From Teredinibacter franksiae (GTDB lineage Bacteria; Pseudomonadota; Gammaproteobacteria; Pseudomonadales; Cellvibrionaceae), in NCBI RefSeq assembly GCF_014218805.1, contig NZ_JACJUV010000001.1, forward strand, positions 434,001 through 498,000: a stretch of 64,000 nucleotides of DNA. Reading direction: 5' to 3'. The position numbers were made by a program, and so were the translations under genes. Positions 48,301-53,596 of the stretch are shown here, piece by piece. Every line of letters starts with the position of its first letter. The first letter of the stretch is position 1. Below the pieces are notes generated by a model. It was not told the DNA's origin. It saw only the letters and a list, made by a program, of their open reading frames with translations, and ran no database searches.

Positions 48301-49274
48301 GAATGGGTAATATTGCCACCAGTTATCACTATCTGGCCATCGGCATTAGCTTGTGAGCTATTGCTGGTTGTGAGGGTACCGGTATTTACTACATCGGCAC
48401 CACCGCCCAAAGTGAACGAGCCATCGTCGTGAACCACAACACTTTTAGCTTCACCATTTAAATTTACCGCTTGCGAAAAAATATCCTGGCTTACGCTAGC
48501 CGTTAATAATATTTGCCCACCGTTTGCGATAATTTCACCGTTATTCACAACGGCGGCATCCACCCCAATATCGCCCTGCAACACCTCTTTGGTTACACGA
48601 ACCCCCATAAGGCCGTCGTTATCAAAAGTCACAACCGCTTCTTTACCGGCGGCTAAATTTACCCGGCCAAGGTTAGCAACAATAAGGCCATTATTTTCTA
48701 CCTGCTTGCCTACAAAGCTTACGGAACCGCCGGTAGCGGCGTTAATAATACCGGAGTTAATTACCCTGCCCTCACCACCATCCAAAGCGGTTAAAGCAAA
48801 GTCGCCATTCATAAAGGCATCGGCCTCTATATTTAAACCGGACGCCAATAGCCCCCCCACATTAACGGTAGAGTTTTCACCAAACACCACGCCGTGTGGG
48901 TTCATTAAAATAACATGGCCATTGGCATTTATTTGACCTTGAATTTTTGAGCCACTATTGGAAAGAATGCGATTTAAAGAAATCGAGGAAGAGCTGGGTT
49001 GAATATAATTAACGCGCTCACTGGCAGACACATCGTAATTTTGCCAGTCTATCGCCATACGATTGCTTAGCTGCTCGATGATAGTGGTATTGCCAGTACT
49101 GGTAATACTACCAGTACCGCCTTTTACCACCCCCCCTTCGGGGCCAGCAAAAGCAGTGCCAGAAGCCAGCTGAATTACCAGCGCCATCGCCGAGAGTTTG
49201 CAGGGCATTCCATACCCCATTATCTTTTTAGTTGCTTTTCCATTTTTTTTGCTCTGCGTCGGTAACTCTCTCAT
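30363..49274 (-). CDS. Giant two-partner-secretion exoprotein (TpsA) with about 56 RTX-like modules
   Basis: An uninterrupted frame of about 6,303 residues. ATG 49274 is chosen because the earlier in-frame start (49361) overlaps the upstream gene. The long signal region ends near AFA (43). The TPS secretion domain follows, with NPHGVVFGENSTVNVGG (125-141) in place of the usual NPNG. FHA-like beta-helix repeats with GGxVxI and INSGxI patterns run to about 540, then a Pro-rich linker (near 620). From about nt 46250 down to 33100, a module of 65-110 residues recurs. Each has a Trp-Ile/Val start, an F-x-x-I-E-x-L-x-G-G core and a G-x-G-x-D-x-F/L ending. The last 1,000 residues return to FHA-type helix and end in an acidic tail. 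Likely a surface or secreted adhesin; TpsB lies downstream. Confidence 0.93.
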   Translation of the reverse strand: MRELPTQSKKNGKATKKIMGYGMPCKLSAMALVIQLASGTAFAGPEGGVVKGGTGSITSTGNTTIIEQLSNRMAIDWQNYDVSASERVNYIQPSSSSISLNRILSNSGSKIQGQINANGHVILMNPHGVVFGENSTVNVGGLLASGLNIEADAFMNGDFALTALDGGEGRVINSGIINAATGGSVSFVGKQVENNGLIVANLGRVNLAAGKEAVVTFDNDGLMGVRVTKEVLQGDIGVDAAVVNNGEIIANGGQILLTASVSQDIFSQAVNLNGEAKSVVVHDDGSFTLGGGADVVNTGTLTTSNSSQANADGQIVITGGNITHSGLVEAAGGDIELHAQDTLLLVEQAVVTVANSKAGIGGTVKLLGNRVGLLGSASVNASGLSGGGDIYIGGDYKGRNAFLPNADRLYVGQGVSLNSSALISGNGGTLINWANSVNRFFGTAFSTGGTASGDGGFVEISANSLTFDGRVDVSASNGESGTVLFDPLNIEISTFFLDDAIDNEDAPFYSPANGTLEIDPITFSAAVSGSVVLEALNNISIVSDEGLDLTDTSITDITFIADAGHYHVQQGDWDSIVGSLIPAPDPPLPTPEPGDGITSGIFSMDSGFAITAPGIDVTIYASGITLGTLNTSAVGRENGGNITLTAHNGNISATALTANGWSASEYSNGSDSSDGFAGGSIALNALGSIGVTNDISVVGGDAFYRTSSSQEGRWGGNGGAVSLTSACSSLVSSCIQVGSIDVSGGNASGDDSEDPGRGGHAGSITLSAASGLLSIAAGVDLIAEGGFGVGDEAIHTRNAGGNPTGTVATDDDGTALDRGVGGKGGAITLVAADVSVTGDLSVAGGIGGAGADGISGGSADQDEGASGGNAGSVVLVGNTVSITGLIDADGGDTGNYRAGHASGPVSGSGGEIFIVSNNAVIGNNFNVASGTLAEGVQGGSAGAEGWYQVWLGGDSGSAQITYDEALNHAVVIGEYIDANFEETDYAFVTYADATGSQTLFGPTLSGNAVNAWAITDSNMGTLNSNVSFTNIENLTGGDNVDNFVLSATGSISGTIQGGEGTDTLQALDTNNTWVFGHDGVLNEAGDSVIDTRYGQLFTDNNSDRKLNSGDTIYVNRFESLETGTGGTADDYFIVGADGFDLTIAGGNGNDTLVANTLLHTFSVVENAVDVITVAQTNNWVVDSTSTIDSAADGDTDVSFSGIEAIAGGDGADNFTVNNIATISGLIDGGAGDDTLTINYDVDASVAIAPDATASDRVDISAIEVVTAFSGSSSEVTLEYASEPSDTEGNYWVVLGDDGDGGTALDGTNDGQVNFGVTYSGDAVDTSTQVVQFNDFSTLTGGVGNDVFVANETVGVAFSASFDGGGGENTFRGDSVASTWVISDGGNSYNSDITFTSIQLLEGGSNTDDFSLTGSFSVTDVDGGGNVDELEIDNGEDNTWTINEAGTSDVWWGVDTDNRDGTVVFTDIEAFIGGEGDDDFVVQNFADSDFGNLSFDGAEGSNSLEIDIDTAQVWGLDGTDTVAWVTGVDPDAISWNIAFSDITTVIGGGAGDTFTVTGGNVNVIDGAAGADAFDVGLNVDGLSINDTGSDSAQDTLTLTHNVANNWIIDGSNTGAWDHDADAGAVSADYSVSFAGVESLVGGSAADVYTVSSTTAVNAITAGNGANIFTLSEDINSLIITGGTDTDTLNIDHSVDTTWLFDGTPDATWNSTIDRTVSFSGVDAVNAGGGADTFNVNTAITFSIDGRGGDDDFNLSANATGTLVGGAGNDDFFLKTDTLNYAITGGDDTDSVQIDFTADVTWIIDGGSELASWDDAGSVARTSTLTTIETLVGGDGGDIFNINTTTAPLVTSVEGRGGENSLVSQQSSGGSNAWYLGTETSGNYHYFSQVAPTESDTPVYVIGFSGIETLTGSAALNDVLNGAADGGAGLDTNSTWRITNENTGSYRYTTTAVAEATSFSSMEELHGGSGVDRFEFIYTSASEYGDVNAIDGGDGNDVLAAFDVSGIDNAWAVTGVGAGNVALETSPAVPYVVYTSIESLVGGVGTDLLNLSGYDGDIAVSVGTLTATDDIVDDFEMSAVGFEGAIGNDADGTGTYRSLLIVNDAASTASTRWSVSDVNDGTVEGLDTEGDSVSSFTFAGFNTLWGDGEVDAFNVGANVDSSIVGRESEIAGLGGADTFTVNTDVTLTANIMGGDDADVFSIAGTTTGNLDGGTGNDRFVIASTANVSSINGGDDLDTLVSPGSNSEFILAATNSLTDGAAAPVTYVTNFSSLEVLEGSGTDTLNATAYSSELIIDLAAGSASDTVLEVSGFSSLEANAANTNTLGADNVENEWSITGTNSGALNVGIAFTNFSQLEGGTNNDTFTLAGGSIGGSITGGGFTVDGADTLKGSNANTWWVIDGENDGFVSSSQANADADIGDLVAGFIDITALVGNNSNDIFIVEDAGSIAGASGGSDVGVDTLSYQNAVGPISIQLSAGAGVTGFSDIESYRGNNTNSTIGIASSVEGSATWNITQENDGNVLFTGLSESIQFENFNNVSGGANTDDAFNLSTTTASITSTLSGGAGGTDSITSFTSGAHFVVSDSERYVQISFADGTRIIQSFTGIEALNGNTGNDTFALVSTFSGAIDGGSGGVNQLDLTDSANVNWQITNADSGSVEGMTFGNIQTLLGSEGNDAFVLVDTGLDVGSVSTLIDGQGGSNSITGPNLDSRFIVTSAAAYIEENTGAQTETRRVQSLQNITTLTGGSANDEFEVSQSGLIGAATYNGGTGDNQITLVSNSGSDVAWASTSAGAGTVDVNTFSGMQVLVGGDGNDSFDISHSFTDVSGNAGNDTFTVDNANLNLAISGGASGAAGDTLDLAYSNSATWTLNGGTDETVAATGTITFSGIEVAHGSEGVDQFNVDAASVATLYGDAGSDIFSVALNIAPAIFGDNGVDVTAGTDVLVLNHSTDVTWTIDGSPSVENGLATLGFANIETVRGGEGEDTFNVTQATVLNVEGAGGSDTFNVNQSSLDINYYGEYFGAAADIFDDTLSIGSLYTDATTWTIAGSSNSFGLSAGGDTSSFSGIEIINGGAAVDTFNVSSSVVSQINGLAGDDQFNIQNASVAITVAGGAHAALGGDVLDLQYGSDATWTVDASVSQNVAANGGGSVVFSGIEIAEGSDGEDQFNISAAGLNVANGEGDNDIFTLLTSNIALVINGGGGTQNVVQTTHSGGAIWTIDTAPSLTHGGAVIDFSNIEIVRGGVGVDRFDISAASVDTAEGFGGEDTFNIDAGGLGLTLRGGSTAEDTANDYLVSRYSDNSTWTIDGGAVEALQLTAGGPLLQFSGVEAVTGGSGVDTFNVSAASVSTLTGGVGEDSFNIESASSAGITLIGGADTDSIFEISGSGSSWLLGATHTVNGGAGTVEFSSIENIFGRDSTNGADSFTIDAVFNGTIDGRNGNDTFIVNQSVVGGLMGGAGNDIFQIAASVSNDITGGTGDDTFWLNDLNVTANILGGSTGEATGDRIWGFAGESEWTVFANTDTSTITSTTVGTTGTVTFSFIENLLGRNDVADTFIVNAVGDTVNIDIEAGSGTSIDTVDFSNILADTVIDVASADLGGAERVRDDGELILTSSSSAAWTLTDFDGANAIADGVNDGTVVIDAEEIQFVDFQNIQGSAGQDSFVIADGTLSGSINGLGGGDTLSRTGLGSTWNITGVNTGTVQGVAGSFTGISVLQGNAGNDQFIFNDAGSWSGDGFQVIGGADTGVDSVVSNRSTASNWTVTAAGEGNVTGWLSSFSGIETLNGSVATDTFTVGAYINSIVGGASASIAEYDEIIVAVADPEMAWNLAGTNSGNIELGNEDPANYLVANFSDIENLTGGDTNDTFFFVGSVAVSGLIQGGAGINVLDQSELTGINWTHIDGEAYTEQPIGGNSFSILPDSFFEIISGDNAASNGLIGAIDATNWLFSTDNEGNQTVTVTFDGNETTYTNIGQVIGRNAVNDTFNFTVTGYLDGAISAGTGAGIDIINSPDISGVVPWNITSDGTGDVTFNTIVTNFSAIETLNGGSGPDQFLVQASDVSIADITIAINGGNGANQYTVNTALVNGIVGGAAVDVFNINAAVIGDVVGGGGSDQFIVATSAANINLIAGESAGDEDLLRIDYDTSSNWTLAEGGWQVTDNDGTVNTITFSEFETLEGSNRADTVSFNDAAFTGTFSGRDGADQFTLARGNLSFTLHGQDGVSADVANDTVINTHASDSAWTIAATDSSVQTDNGSVALTGIDAIAGGDGVDTISTTVAMLQIAGGGNDDQITLGADVTTSVLGGDGSDTFTLASDTISASFDGGNSVGDMDTLQAANSSNTNVWVVSSAGTGSLNNTGAVSFSNMENLTGGSGVDEFDINGALSGTVRGLAGNDTFAVAAQVSNGILGGEGIDQFTVEQPGFSLAIDGEGGSGDSLIYAVANGSVNEWIVSALNEGSVTNGETVSFEGVENIQGSTATDTFAISANISGAITGSDGENTFTFAESGLTTVVVGGVGSDTIMATHTDGGTWTNTADAQTIVDGSDAPGTITFSGVESFVAGDGNDDFAIGNATTSIATNGGIDTVVTSVAITGGVDLGEGDDTLQVTAANLSFAAEGGAHDNGDTFIGADEIAYWAVAGDNSGSYRNTTTDIISFTNFENLTGGTGNDTYTLNIGSTLDGVIDGGGHTAQIADPNAPNLNNDTFGDEIIATALIDAYTFIQENIRSGEGDYSFANVERLSVRAQLGEGLYDTIQSGNGVNSWVINGSNQGVLINEATGAKTYFTGFQNVQGGTGVDQFALQGNNTDYIDGQIHGGGGDAIDTIDFSLVDESVTVQIGAASGGVEDIEGVTGYRDGTVGANHQRILIGVDSGNDSEISTWTISDFDGVDVAADGINDGEFTRGGETFNFTNFNTFVGHDNNDQFIISGAGRLTGGVIGGGGTNTLNASTLTDSLSAELTNATRADLLEINPTDGIVQMSGISTVTGSASFANTLYGFAETANLWTIDAPNAGVVETVAFNNFANLVGGSGQDAFTFATATSLSGIIDGNGGALDSIDANALNDNQIVILGTSIPGNILPTLRVANVESIALDGSGNQLIADVTNNTWAFTGTDQGSISRTGAVSADTTVTFTGFGTLRGNTGNDDFRFDGAQRVTGVLLGGEGDGVDSLDLSGVTTAGNRLTVGLTDSVAPTVIADADFSIAGFESVDGSLTAASTLRGANENTNWQIDDTDAGTLNSTLAFKDFGSLVGGSGVDVFTFLVQGNSEGAITGGIDGGLQPVDAEFGDTVNMSALSAVAIQVGGDNGMENIERYVGNNANSELSAELDAVNAWVINAENSGTLNGNVQFEGFNILNGGDAVDNFSVTGLGSVTGAINAGGDNDTLSLVLAETSDGSLRFNGGADSDTLIVEGGGGALVAEYTPETAEAGISELEYSNEAENTQYQLQFGTTENVTDNVQASRLVVNDTAGEDSILLTSNSVTIGALTELTYANKDSLQIAASSTDTVTIENTLTLEQQLMIENAVVVAGDNAMVDVNSLVLDSTGNVGSAEVRLRVDVNELLIQSADNAIYIQDINQLTLAALSSTGVVDIVAEGNITDSAALVMQGTNSELNLTSNTGSVVLDNANSFGGTIAVVADENATINSAGRMVLAGLTAESATLISGGGIESEAAITVQREFTIDSSGNVLLANANNQLGSMNIVAANNISVADQDVLTVATANVSGELATVSEGLQVNGTIVASSANMDAGSHSATIAGTVSTSGSAVIVANGMEVLSAIDARDVSLDSGVGDLLLSATLNSSGGDVSLVGNSVLQNAAITSGNDLHINSIADVQQNGGIDAVGNVAIVSSGGSIAMQSNAQTSGAQVNYNAAGSLTVANIDGQSITLDAVTGIDQVGDLRSSGNIVSNSEAYVMLADTEMVSTTGSVNIGASGNVETQTVSASESVIIRAGSSLNAGGNIHSSNSSLQLTGNGGVDVSGELLAAGDISLASAASDIALGSAVDSLGGAVQLVSAGAIAMGELSSVQVHGENNVTMEAGSQISTATIAAETGTILLTSGGSVRDITQDTSVTGANLTIVSQNGIEGVFAGTENMFGNTFRADVNSVSLSNQQEEVRFMNESTVRIDHLGNNGDITFQSNSGDIVINNERTAPFVGGDDANLAGGISNANYDIGTLTLSAQSGVIEALGPYILNEPDIVATRARLFAQEYGNRSRALIFYVRDALQIGFGTSYGLGFYGQRPLEVQDDSNRQPGMFDSYGNGGEQLVAVEELEEIDPAIFTPVNNYFFDDVSIRLPEDQLYEDELEELAQAE
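33100..46250 (-). repeat. Protein-level module array inside the TPS exoprotein
   Basis: By eye I count about 56 copies of an F-x-x-(I/F/M)-(E/Q/N)-x-(L/V)-x-G-(G/S/N)-x-x-x-D-x-(F/L) core, most preceded by W-x-(I/V) and G-(T/S)-(V/I). Copies diverge in DNA sequence and length, so this is an old amplification rather than recent slippage. The G-G-x-G-x-D-x-(F/L) ending resembles one RTX calcium-binding nonapeptide per module, not the tandem nonapeptides of true RTX toxins. Confidence 0.85.
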
Positions 49275-49329
49275 GGCGCACTCGTTTCCCAATCGGTTGG
49301 TTTCGTTTTCTCTATAAAATTTTTTAGCT

Positions 49330-51579
49330 TTAAAAGGCGTATTTAAATAAAATAACAGCATCGCCCGTCACTAAATCGACTACAGCAACTGATTTGAAAT
49401 CATTAACATACACAAGCCCCCGCGCCTCCCAGAGTTCCATATCATAATGCGGGATTTGACCTGGCGGTAATTCTGAACGAATAGCAGTGGTGCGCCCATA
49501 ATCTTCACCTGCCTGCAAATTCATTACTCGAATCTCCTTCAGGGTGCTATGGTCTATCGCGCCGGTAATATACATGCGCGTTTCATCACCACTGATTTCG
49601 GTATCATACGGGGTAGAAATCACAGAGTTCCCCTCTGGCACATCTTCTCCTGAAATGAAAGTACGGAAACCTGTCTCTAAATCGACCGATAGAGTAGAGT
49701 CCGAAATACCACCTGTAGTTGCATACACAACCCCGCCAGCAGGAGCAATTGATATAGAGCTATAGCCACTTCCAAAGGTATGCCCCTGATCAACATTCGC
49801 CGGATCAGAAACCACATTACGTTGCGCAGAAGCAAGATTCACCTTGAATAATATTCCCCCACCATTATGCGCCAACATGTATGAAGAATCCGAAGCTATG
49901 CCTTTATATTCATCAGACCGCCTTATCGAATCAATAGATTCTTCCGGGTCATTAAAAGCCGTTTCAGCAAAGAGTGTTCTCTCGCCCGTTTCTAGATCAA
50001 TCTCATGGATATCCTTCCCCAAACAAAACAATCTTGGCTCAGGCAAGTTATCAAAATAGGCCAAGCGAAACACACGATTATTCAGCGTATCATTATCATT
50101 AAGCGGGTCTTCACCATTAGAGAAAACGCTAAGCTCTCCTGTTTGTGGGTTCATTTTGTAGATTTTCCTATATCGCTCCGCCGCCACGAGGGTTTGATAG
50201 TTATCGATGAACTTCAATGCATACAGATTGACTACATCATAATCATTCAACGGAAAGGCCCCTGTTAAATCATCACGACGCGTAATAGTCGCCAATACTT
50301 CTACTTCACTGCTATTACCCACTGCATCAGTCGCGATAACAGCAATTTCAGTATCGCCAAGCGCCAGAGGCACGGTAACTTGCCAGTTGGCAAAATCATC
50401 TGAACTTGCTGCATCTATACCGTTTACTGTTATCGCCGTAATACTGCTCATGTCATCCGTAGCCACACCACGCACCTGCAGTTCCGCTTGATCGGTTAAA
50501 CCCACCTGAGTAGGAAAATATATTTCTGCAACGGGCGGCGTGTTATCAACCGGTGAAGCAATGGAAAACGTATCGCTAACACCACCCACCGTCAACACAA
50601 CATTCTGTGTCGCTGAAGCTAATGTGGGGGCAATGCCTCTTACGATAACCTCTTGCTCAGAAGAAACCGTACCCGCAACCGATACAAAAGCTCCACCCGC
50701 AATGGAATATTCACCACCGGTAATACTAATAGGTGCTGCATCGTTAATGGCCGTAATGGAAATTGAATTAGATTCAACGGTACTGGCAAATACAGCATCG
50801 ACTGCGTCGGTAAAACTAAACACCTCTGGCGTTGTGTCCTGCGCTTCTGTCACCACAGAAAAAGTCTGGCTAGCAGTACCTATATTAACGGTGACATTCA
50901 ACGTTTCATCAAAGTTTGCACCAGCGGTTACACGCACCGCCAACGTTTGGTCGTTGGCTATTTGCCCTGCGGCACTGGTAAAACTCCCTCCATCTACAGA
51001 ATATTCTCCACCAGCAGAAACAGAAATATCAGCAAGGGTGTTTAGCCCGGTAATGGTTATGCTTGTGGTAGTGGCAAGCTCTCCACGCTCATAATTGAGC
51101 TGAGGTAAGGTAAAAGAAAAATCAGTGGGGGTTGTATCGGCTGGCTCTGTAACCACCGTAAAGGTCTGACTCTCAGTACCGATATTAACGGTTACCGCAA
51201 CGGCATCATCAAAATTTGCACCTGCCATGGCTCTTACTACTAGCGTTTGATTATTCGCGATTTGCCCTGCAGCGCTGGTAAAGCTACCGCCGTCGATGGC
51301 GTATTCACCACCGGCCGAAATAGAAATATCCGTTAGGGTGTCTAAACCGGTAATGGTGATGCTGTCACTGGTGGCCTCTTCGCCTACCCCAAAAGTGGCT
51401 TGCGGCAGAGTAAAAGAAAAATCGGCGGGGGTTGTATCGGGGGCTTGGGTGGGCACCAATGTCGGCGTGGGTTTATTTTTTTTGTCTCCCCCACCACAAG
51501 CAGCCAAACCAACCACCGCGGTAATAAGTGCAAGCCTTATTGCTGCTTGCTTAACCACACCCATATACGAAGATATCAT
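49330..51579 (-). CDS. Lipoprotein with Ig-like repeats and propeller-like C-terminus, first gene of the TPS operon
   Basis: This 749-residue lipoprotein has the lipobox GLAAC (C28). A Thr/Pro linker leads to two near-identical repeats of about 97 residues, each with FSFTLPQ, SITITGL, GGEYxxDGGSFTSAAGQIAN and a VNIGTxSQTF ending. A third, more diverged copy follows, then an Ig-like domain (about 345-430, WQVTVPLALGDTEIAVIATDAVGN). The last 310 residues have WD/NHL-like blades (LVAAERYRKIYKMNPQTGEL and others) suggesting a beta-propeller. It lies 55 bp upstream of tpsA on the same strand, so co-transcription is likely. A role in anchoring or maturing the exoprotein at the surface is inference. 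GGAAAGG lies before ATG 51579. Confidence 0.8.
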   Translation of the reverse strand: MISSYMGVVKQAAIRLALITAVVGLAACGGGDKKNKPTPTLVPTQAPDTTPADFSFTLPQATFGVGEEATSDSITITGLDTLTDISISAGGEYAIDGGSFTSAAGQIANNQTLVVRAMAGANFDDAVAVTVNIGTESQTFTVVTEPADTTPTDFSFTLPQLNYERGELATTTSITITGLNTLADISVSAGGEYSVDGGSFTSAAGQIANDQTLAVRVTAGANFDETLNVTVNIGTASQTFSVVTEAQDTTPEVFSFTDAVDAVFASTVESNSISITAINDAAPISITGGEYSIAGGAFVSVAGTVSSEQEVIVRGIAPTLASATQNVVLTVGGVSDTFSIASPVDNTPPVAEIYFPTQVGLTDQAELQVRGVATDDMSSITAITVNGIDAASSDDFANWQVTVPLALGDTEIAVIATDAVGNSSEVEVLATITRRDDLTGAFPLNDYDVVNLYALKFIDNYQTLVAAERYRKIYKMNPQTGELSVFSNGEDPLNDNDTLNNRVFRLAYFDNLPEPRLFCLGKDIHEIDLETGERTLFAETAFNDPEESIDSIRRSDEYKGIASDSSYMLAHNGGGILFKVNLASAQRNVVSDPANVDQGHTFGSGYSSISIAPAGGVVYATTGGISDSTLSVDLETGFRTFISGEDVPEGNSVISTPYDTEISGDETRMYITGAIDHSTLKEIRVMNLQAGEDYGRTTAIRSELPPGQIPHYDMELWEARGLVYVNDFKSVAVVDLVTGDAVILFKYAF

Positions 51580-51612
51580 GACGCCACCTTTCCTTGTTTA
51601 ATACTTATGAAT

Positions 51613-51667
51613 TAAACGCAGAAGAACATCCGCGCTTATTACGAAAGGGGCTATTTATACCATATTT
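51613..51667. repeat. 55-bp direct repeat, copy A
   Basis: It matches 52892-52946 at 47 of 55 positions, same orientation, with the last 18 bases identical. It lies 35-90 bp before the TPS-operon start, in its promoter or leader. On the minus strand it contains GGTATAAATAG, which could hold a -10 element. Confidence 0.8.
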
Positions 51668-52176
51668 ACCAAGATATTTTCCGGCCATCGGTCACTCAAT
51701 CGATCTCTTTGTGATCAATTCAACCGTTGTCGTGTTAACCGAAGTTTTCAACAAACAAAAGGGGTTAGCGGTTAGGGTTCACTCACAAACGTCAAATACC
51801 CAACACCACTCACAATGTTTTACATTGCTGGCATATAAATGATTATTTTTTGGCGCGCTATCCAACAAAAAAGGTATGGGAACAGAGCCTAGAAACCGCC
51901 CCCTGGTGAGACTTTATCGGTGAAAAGTTGAGAACCCCAAAAGAAAACGGACACTAGAAACACCCGCCGCGCATAGCATTATGCCCGAGTAACAACATTG
52001 CAGCGTGAACAGCCGTGTGCGTTCGCACTCCCGCTTAGGCAATTATAAAACACCTCACACACAGCCCGCTCCGGTTGCGAACGCGGGAATTATTGGCTTT
52101 ACCTCATGCTTAGCCTGCGCTTATATTGAACGAGGCCGATTCAAGCCACCGTGCAATAAGTGCGCTGCTAACGTTA
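51668..52176. other. Intergenic region upstream of the TPS operon
   Basis: About 510 bp without a convincing gene. It must contain the promoter of the 23-kb TPS operon near its left end. CCCGC...GCGGG around 52067-52096 is a loose inverted repeat. No operator is identified. Confidence 0.4.
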
Positions 52177-52653
52177 TTACTCGCAGGTTGGCTCAGATTC
52201 ATAACCAAGGTAGTAGTAGCCTTCCCAAACAACCGAATCGTTTTCATACAATGAAAACTTTAGCCCCTCGGTAGTATTGCAGTAGGCAGGTTTTAGGTTA
52301 ACCACACCACCTTCACCCAAAACACCAAGCGCTAAATTAACGGGCGTTTTAGATTTGACCTTGTAAAAGGAATACCCCGCTTCTGTATTTATTTTTTCTC
52401 TGTCATCCATCAACGGGTAACACTCTTCGCCAGAGGTTGCTTTTTCAATGATCATTGCTTTATCAATTTCTACCTTATGGTCAACGCGCAACAACATCAG
52501 CGGGTGTGGCAAAACAATATTGGTGTTCATTATTGCCAAGCAATTGCCGTGCATCCAGCCAACGCTGCTCTCTTCTATATCCAGAGATGATTGCGTGGGG
52601 TATGAGCACGACATCACTACAAAAGCAGAGAGCACAAGCAGGAGCAGCTTCAT
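52177..52653 (-). CDS. Small lipoprotein coupled to a truncated M15 peptidase
   Basis: This 158-residue lipoprotein has the signal MKLLLLVLSAFVVMSC with Cys at 16. The mature part has four further cysteines and no recognised family. The frame is open from 52686, but ATG 52653 lies one base after the stop of the M15-like frame, a coupling arrangement that fixes the start. Position beside a peptidoglycan-peptidase-like gene suggests an immunity or accessory lipoprotein (periplasmic inhibitor) for it; this is inference from layout only. Confidence 0.65.
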   Translation of the reverse strand: MKLLLLVLSAFVVMSCSYPTQSSLDIEESSVGWMHGNCLAIMNTNIVLPHPLMLLRVDHKVEIDKAMIIEKATSGEECYPLMDDREKINTEAGYSFYKVKSKTPVNLALGVLGEGGVVNLKPAYCNTTEGLKFSLYENDSVVWEGYYYLGYESEPTCE

Positions 52654-52654
52654 T

Positions 52655-52933
52655 TTAGCGTCCATTATATGACCAATGTGGTGCATCGGTTTTTAGTTTT
52701 TTTACCCCATAGTACTCTCCAATGGCGTGCAAAACCGTATTGGCGTTTACGTTTAGCGAATAGGTAACCGGCACGCTAGCGCCCTCTTTTTTCTTTACTT
52801 TGATGGTACCCGTCCATTTGATGGTCATATCAACGGCTTTGCCACCGATATGGTTACTCGTTAACGACGGAGGATTAATGCTTCTGGGAGCTAAACGCAG
52901 ATAGACTTCTGCACTTATTGCGAAAGGCGCTAT
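52655..52933 (-). pseudogene. C-terminal fragment of an M15-type peptidoglycan peptidase
   Basis: The frame has no usable start codon but encodes a clear M15 zinc-peptidase C-terminus: SNHIGGKAVDM, matching the S-x-H-x-x-G-x-A-x-D zinc motif, and 55 residues later DAPHWS, matching the terminal H-W motif. An in-frame stop (52934-52936) precedes it, inside repeat copy B, so the N-terminal part is missing. The family cleaves peptide cross-links or D-Ala-D-Ala ends in peptidoglycan. Its stop is one base before the downstream lipoprotein gene. The breakpoint at the 55-bp repeat suggests loss of its front by recombination. Confidence 0.7.
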
Positions 52934-52946
52934 TTATACCATATTT
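52892..52946. repeat. 55-bp direct repeat, copy B
   Basis: Counterpart of 51613-51667 (47/55 matches). Here it coincides with the truncated front of the M15-like frame. The two copies are 1,279 bp apart and bracket the lipoprotein and M15 fragment. Confidence 0.8.
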
Positions 52947-53596
52947 GAGTAATGTATTAGCCGACAACAGCCACCAAAACGAACGATAAATGTGCGATTT
53001 AACATTTGATAACAATTACCCATAACCATGGCGCACAGAGTTTATTGCGGATTACACAGTTTTACAGGGCGGCCGGGAGAGCGGCAGTTTTTCGACACTA
53101 TCGAGGCGCAACAAAAAACACGGGCTATCGGACACTAACGTTAGCGCCCTATTAATTGGAATACACGCGTAAGTGCTTGGAGAAATCTAGTCAATTGATT
53201 TAACCCTATGTACATCACCGCTTGCATTAAACGAGCGTAAAGCAGACCTAAAACAGGTCATACCCGCGCACGCGGGCATCTATTTTTAACGCACCCCAAA
53301 CACTAGCCCCTCGTGTTCGCCGGAGCGACTGAATAGGAGGAAGGTGAGGACCGTAAAATTCCCCATACACTGCAGTGGGCATGTACAGGAAAACCAAGAG
53401 ATTACCTACAGGGCACCTACACAAACTGATGTAAAGAATATTTGAAAAAACGGCGCAGACATTCATTTAACAGCTCCCTAACGCAGCTATTCCCATTTAG
53501 AAACAAATAGAAACCTATCCCAAAGCACAAACCTATTGATTGAAACAGCCGTCGGCCTTCCCTATTATGGGAGCCTACTTATCTGTGGAGCCAAAC
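52947..53596. other. 650-bp intergenic region with a REP-like hairpin
   Basis: CCCGCG-CA-CGCGGG at 53263-53276 forms a tight hairpin followed by CATCTATTTTT; GACCT...AGGTC (53245-53259) flanks it on the left. It could terminate plus-strand transcription or be a REP element. No gene is supported elsewhere in the stretch; short frames on both strands lack start signals. Confidence 0.45.

Noticed and set aside
30363..49274. Many long plus-strand open frames rich in Ser, Thr, Pro and Val opposite the TPS exoprotein
   Set aside because: They are antisense shadows of the repetitive Gly/Asp/Thr-rich coding sequence, have no ribosome-binding sites, and their composition follows directly from the sense codons.
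28260..51579. Frameshift or assembly artefact creating the giant gene
   Set aside because: The frame is open throughout with module periodicity maintained across the whole length, and a matching TpsB follows.
53248..53466. 72-residue minus-strand frame
   Set aside because: It has no ribosome-binding site, overlaps a REP-like hairpin and resembles no protein.
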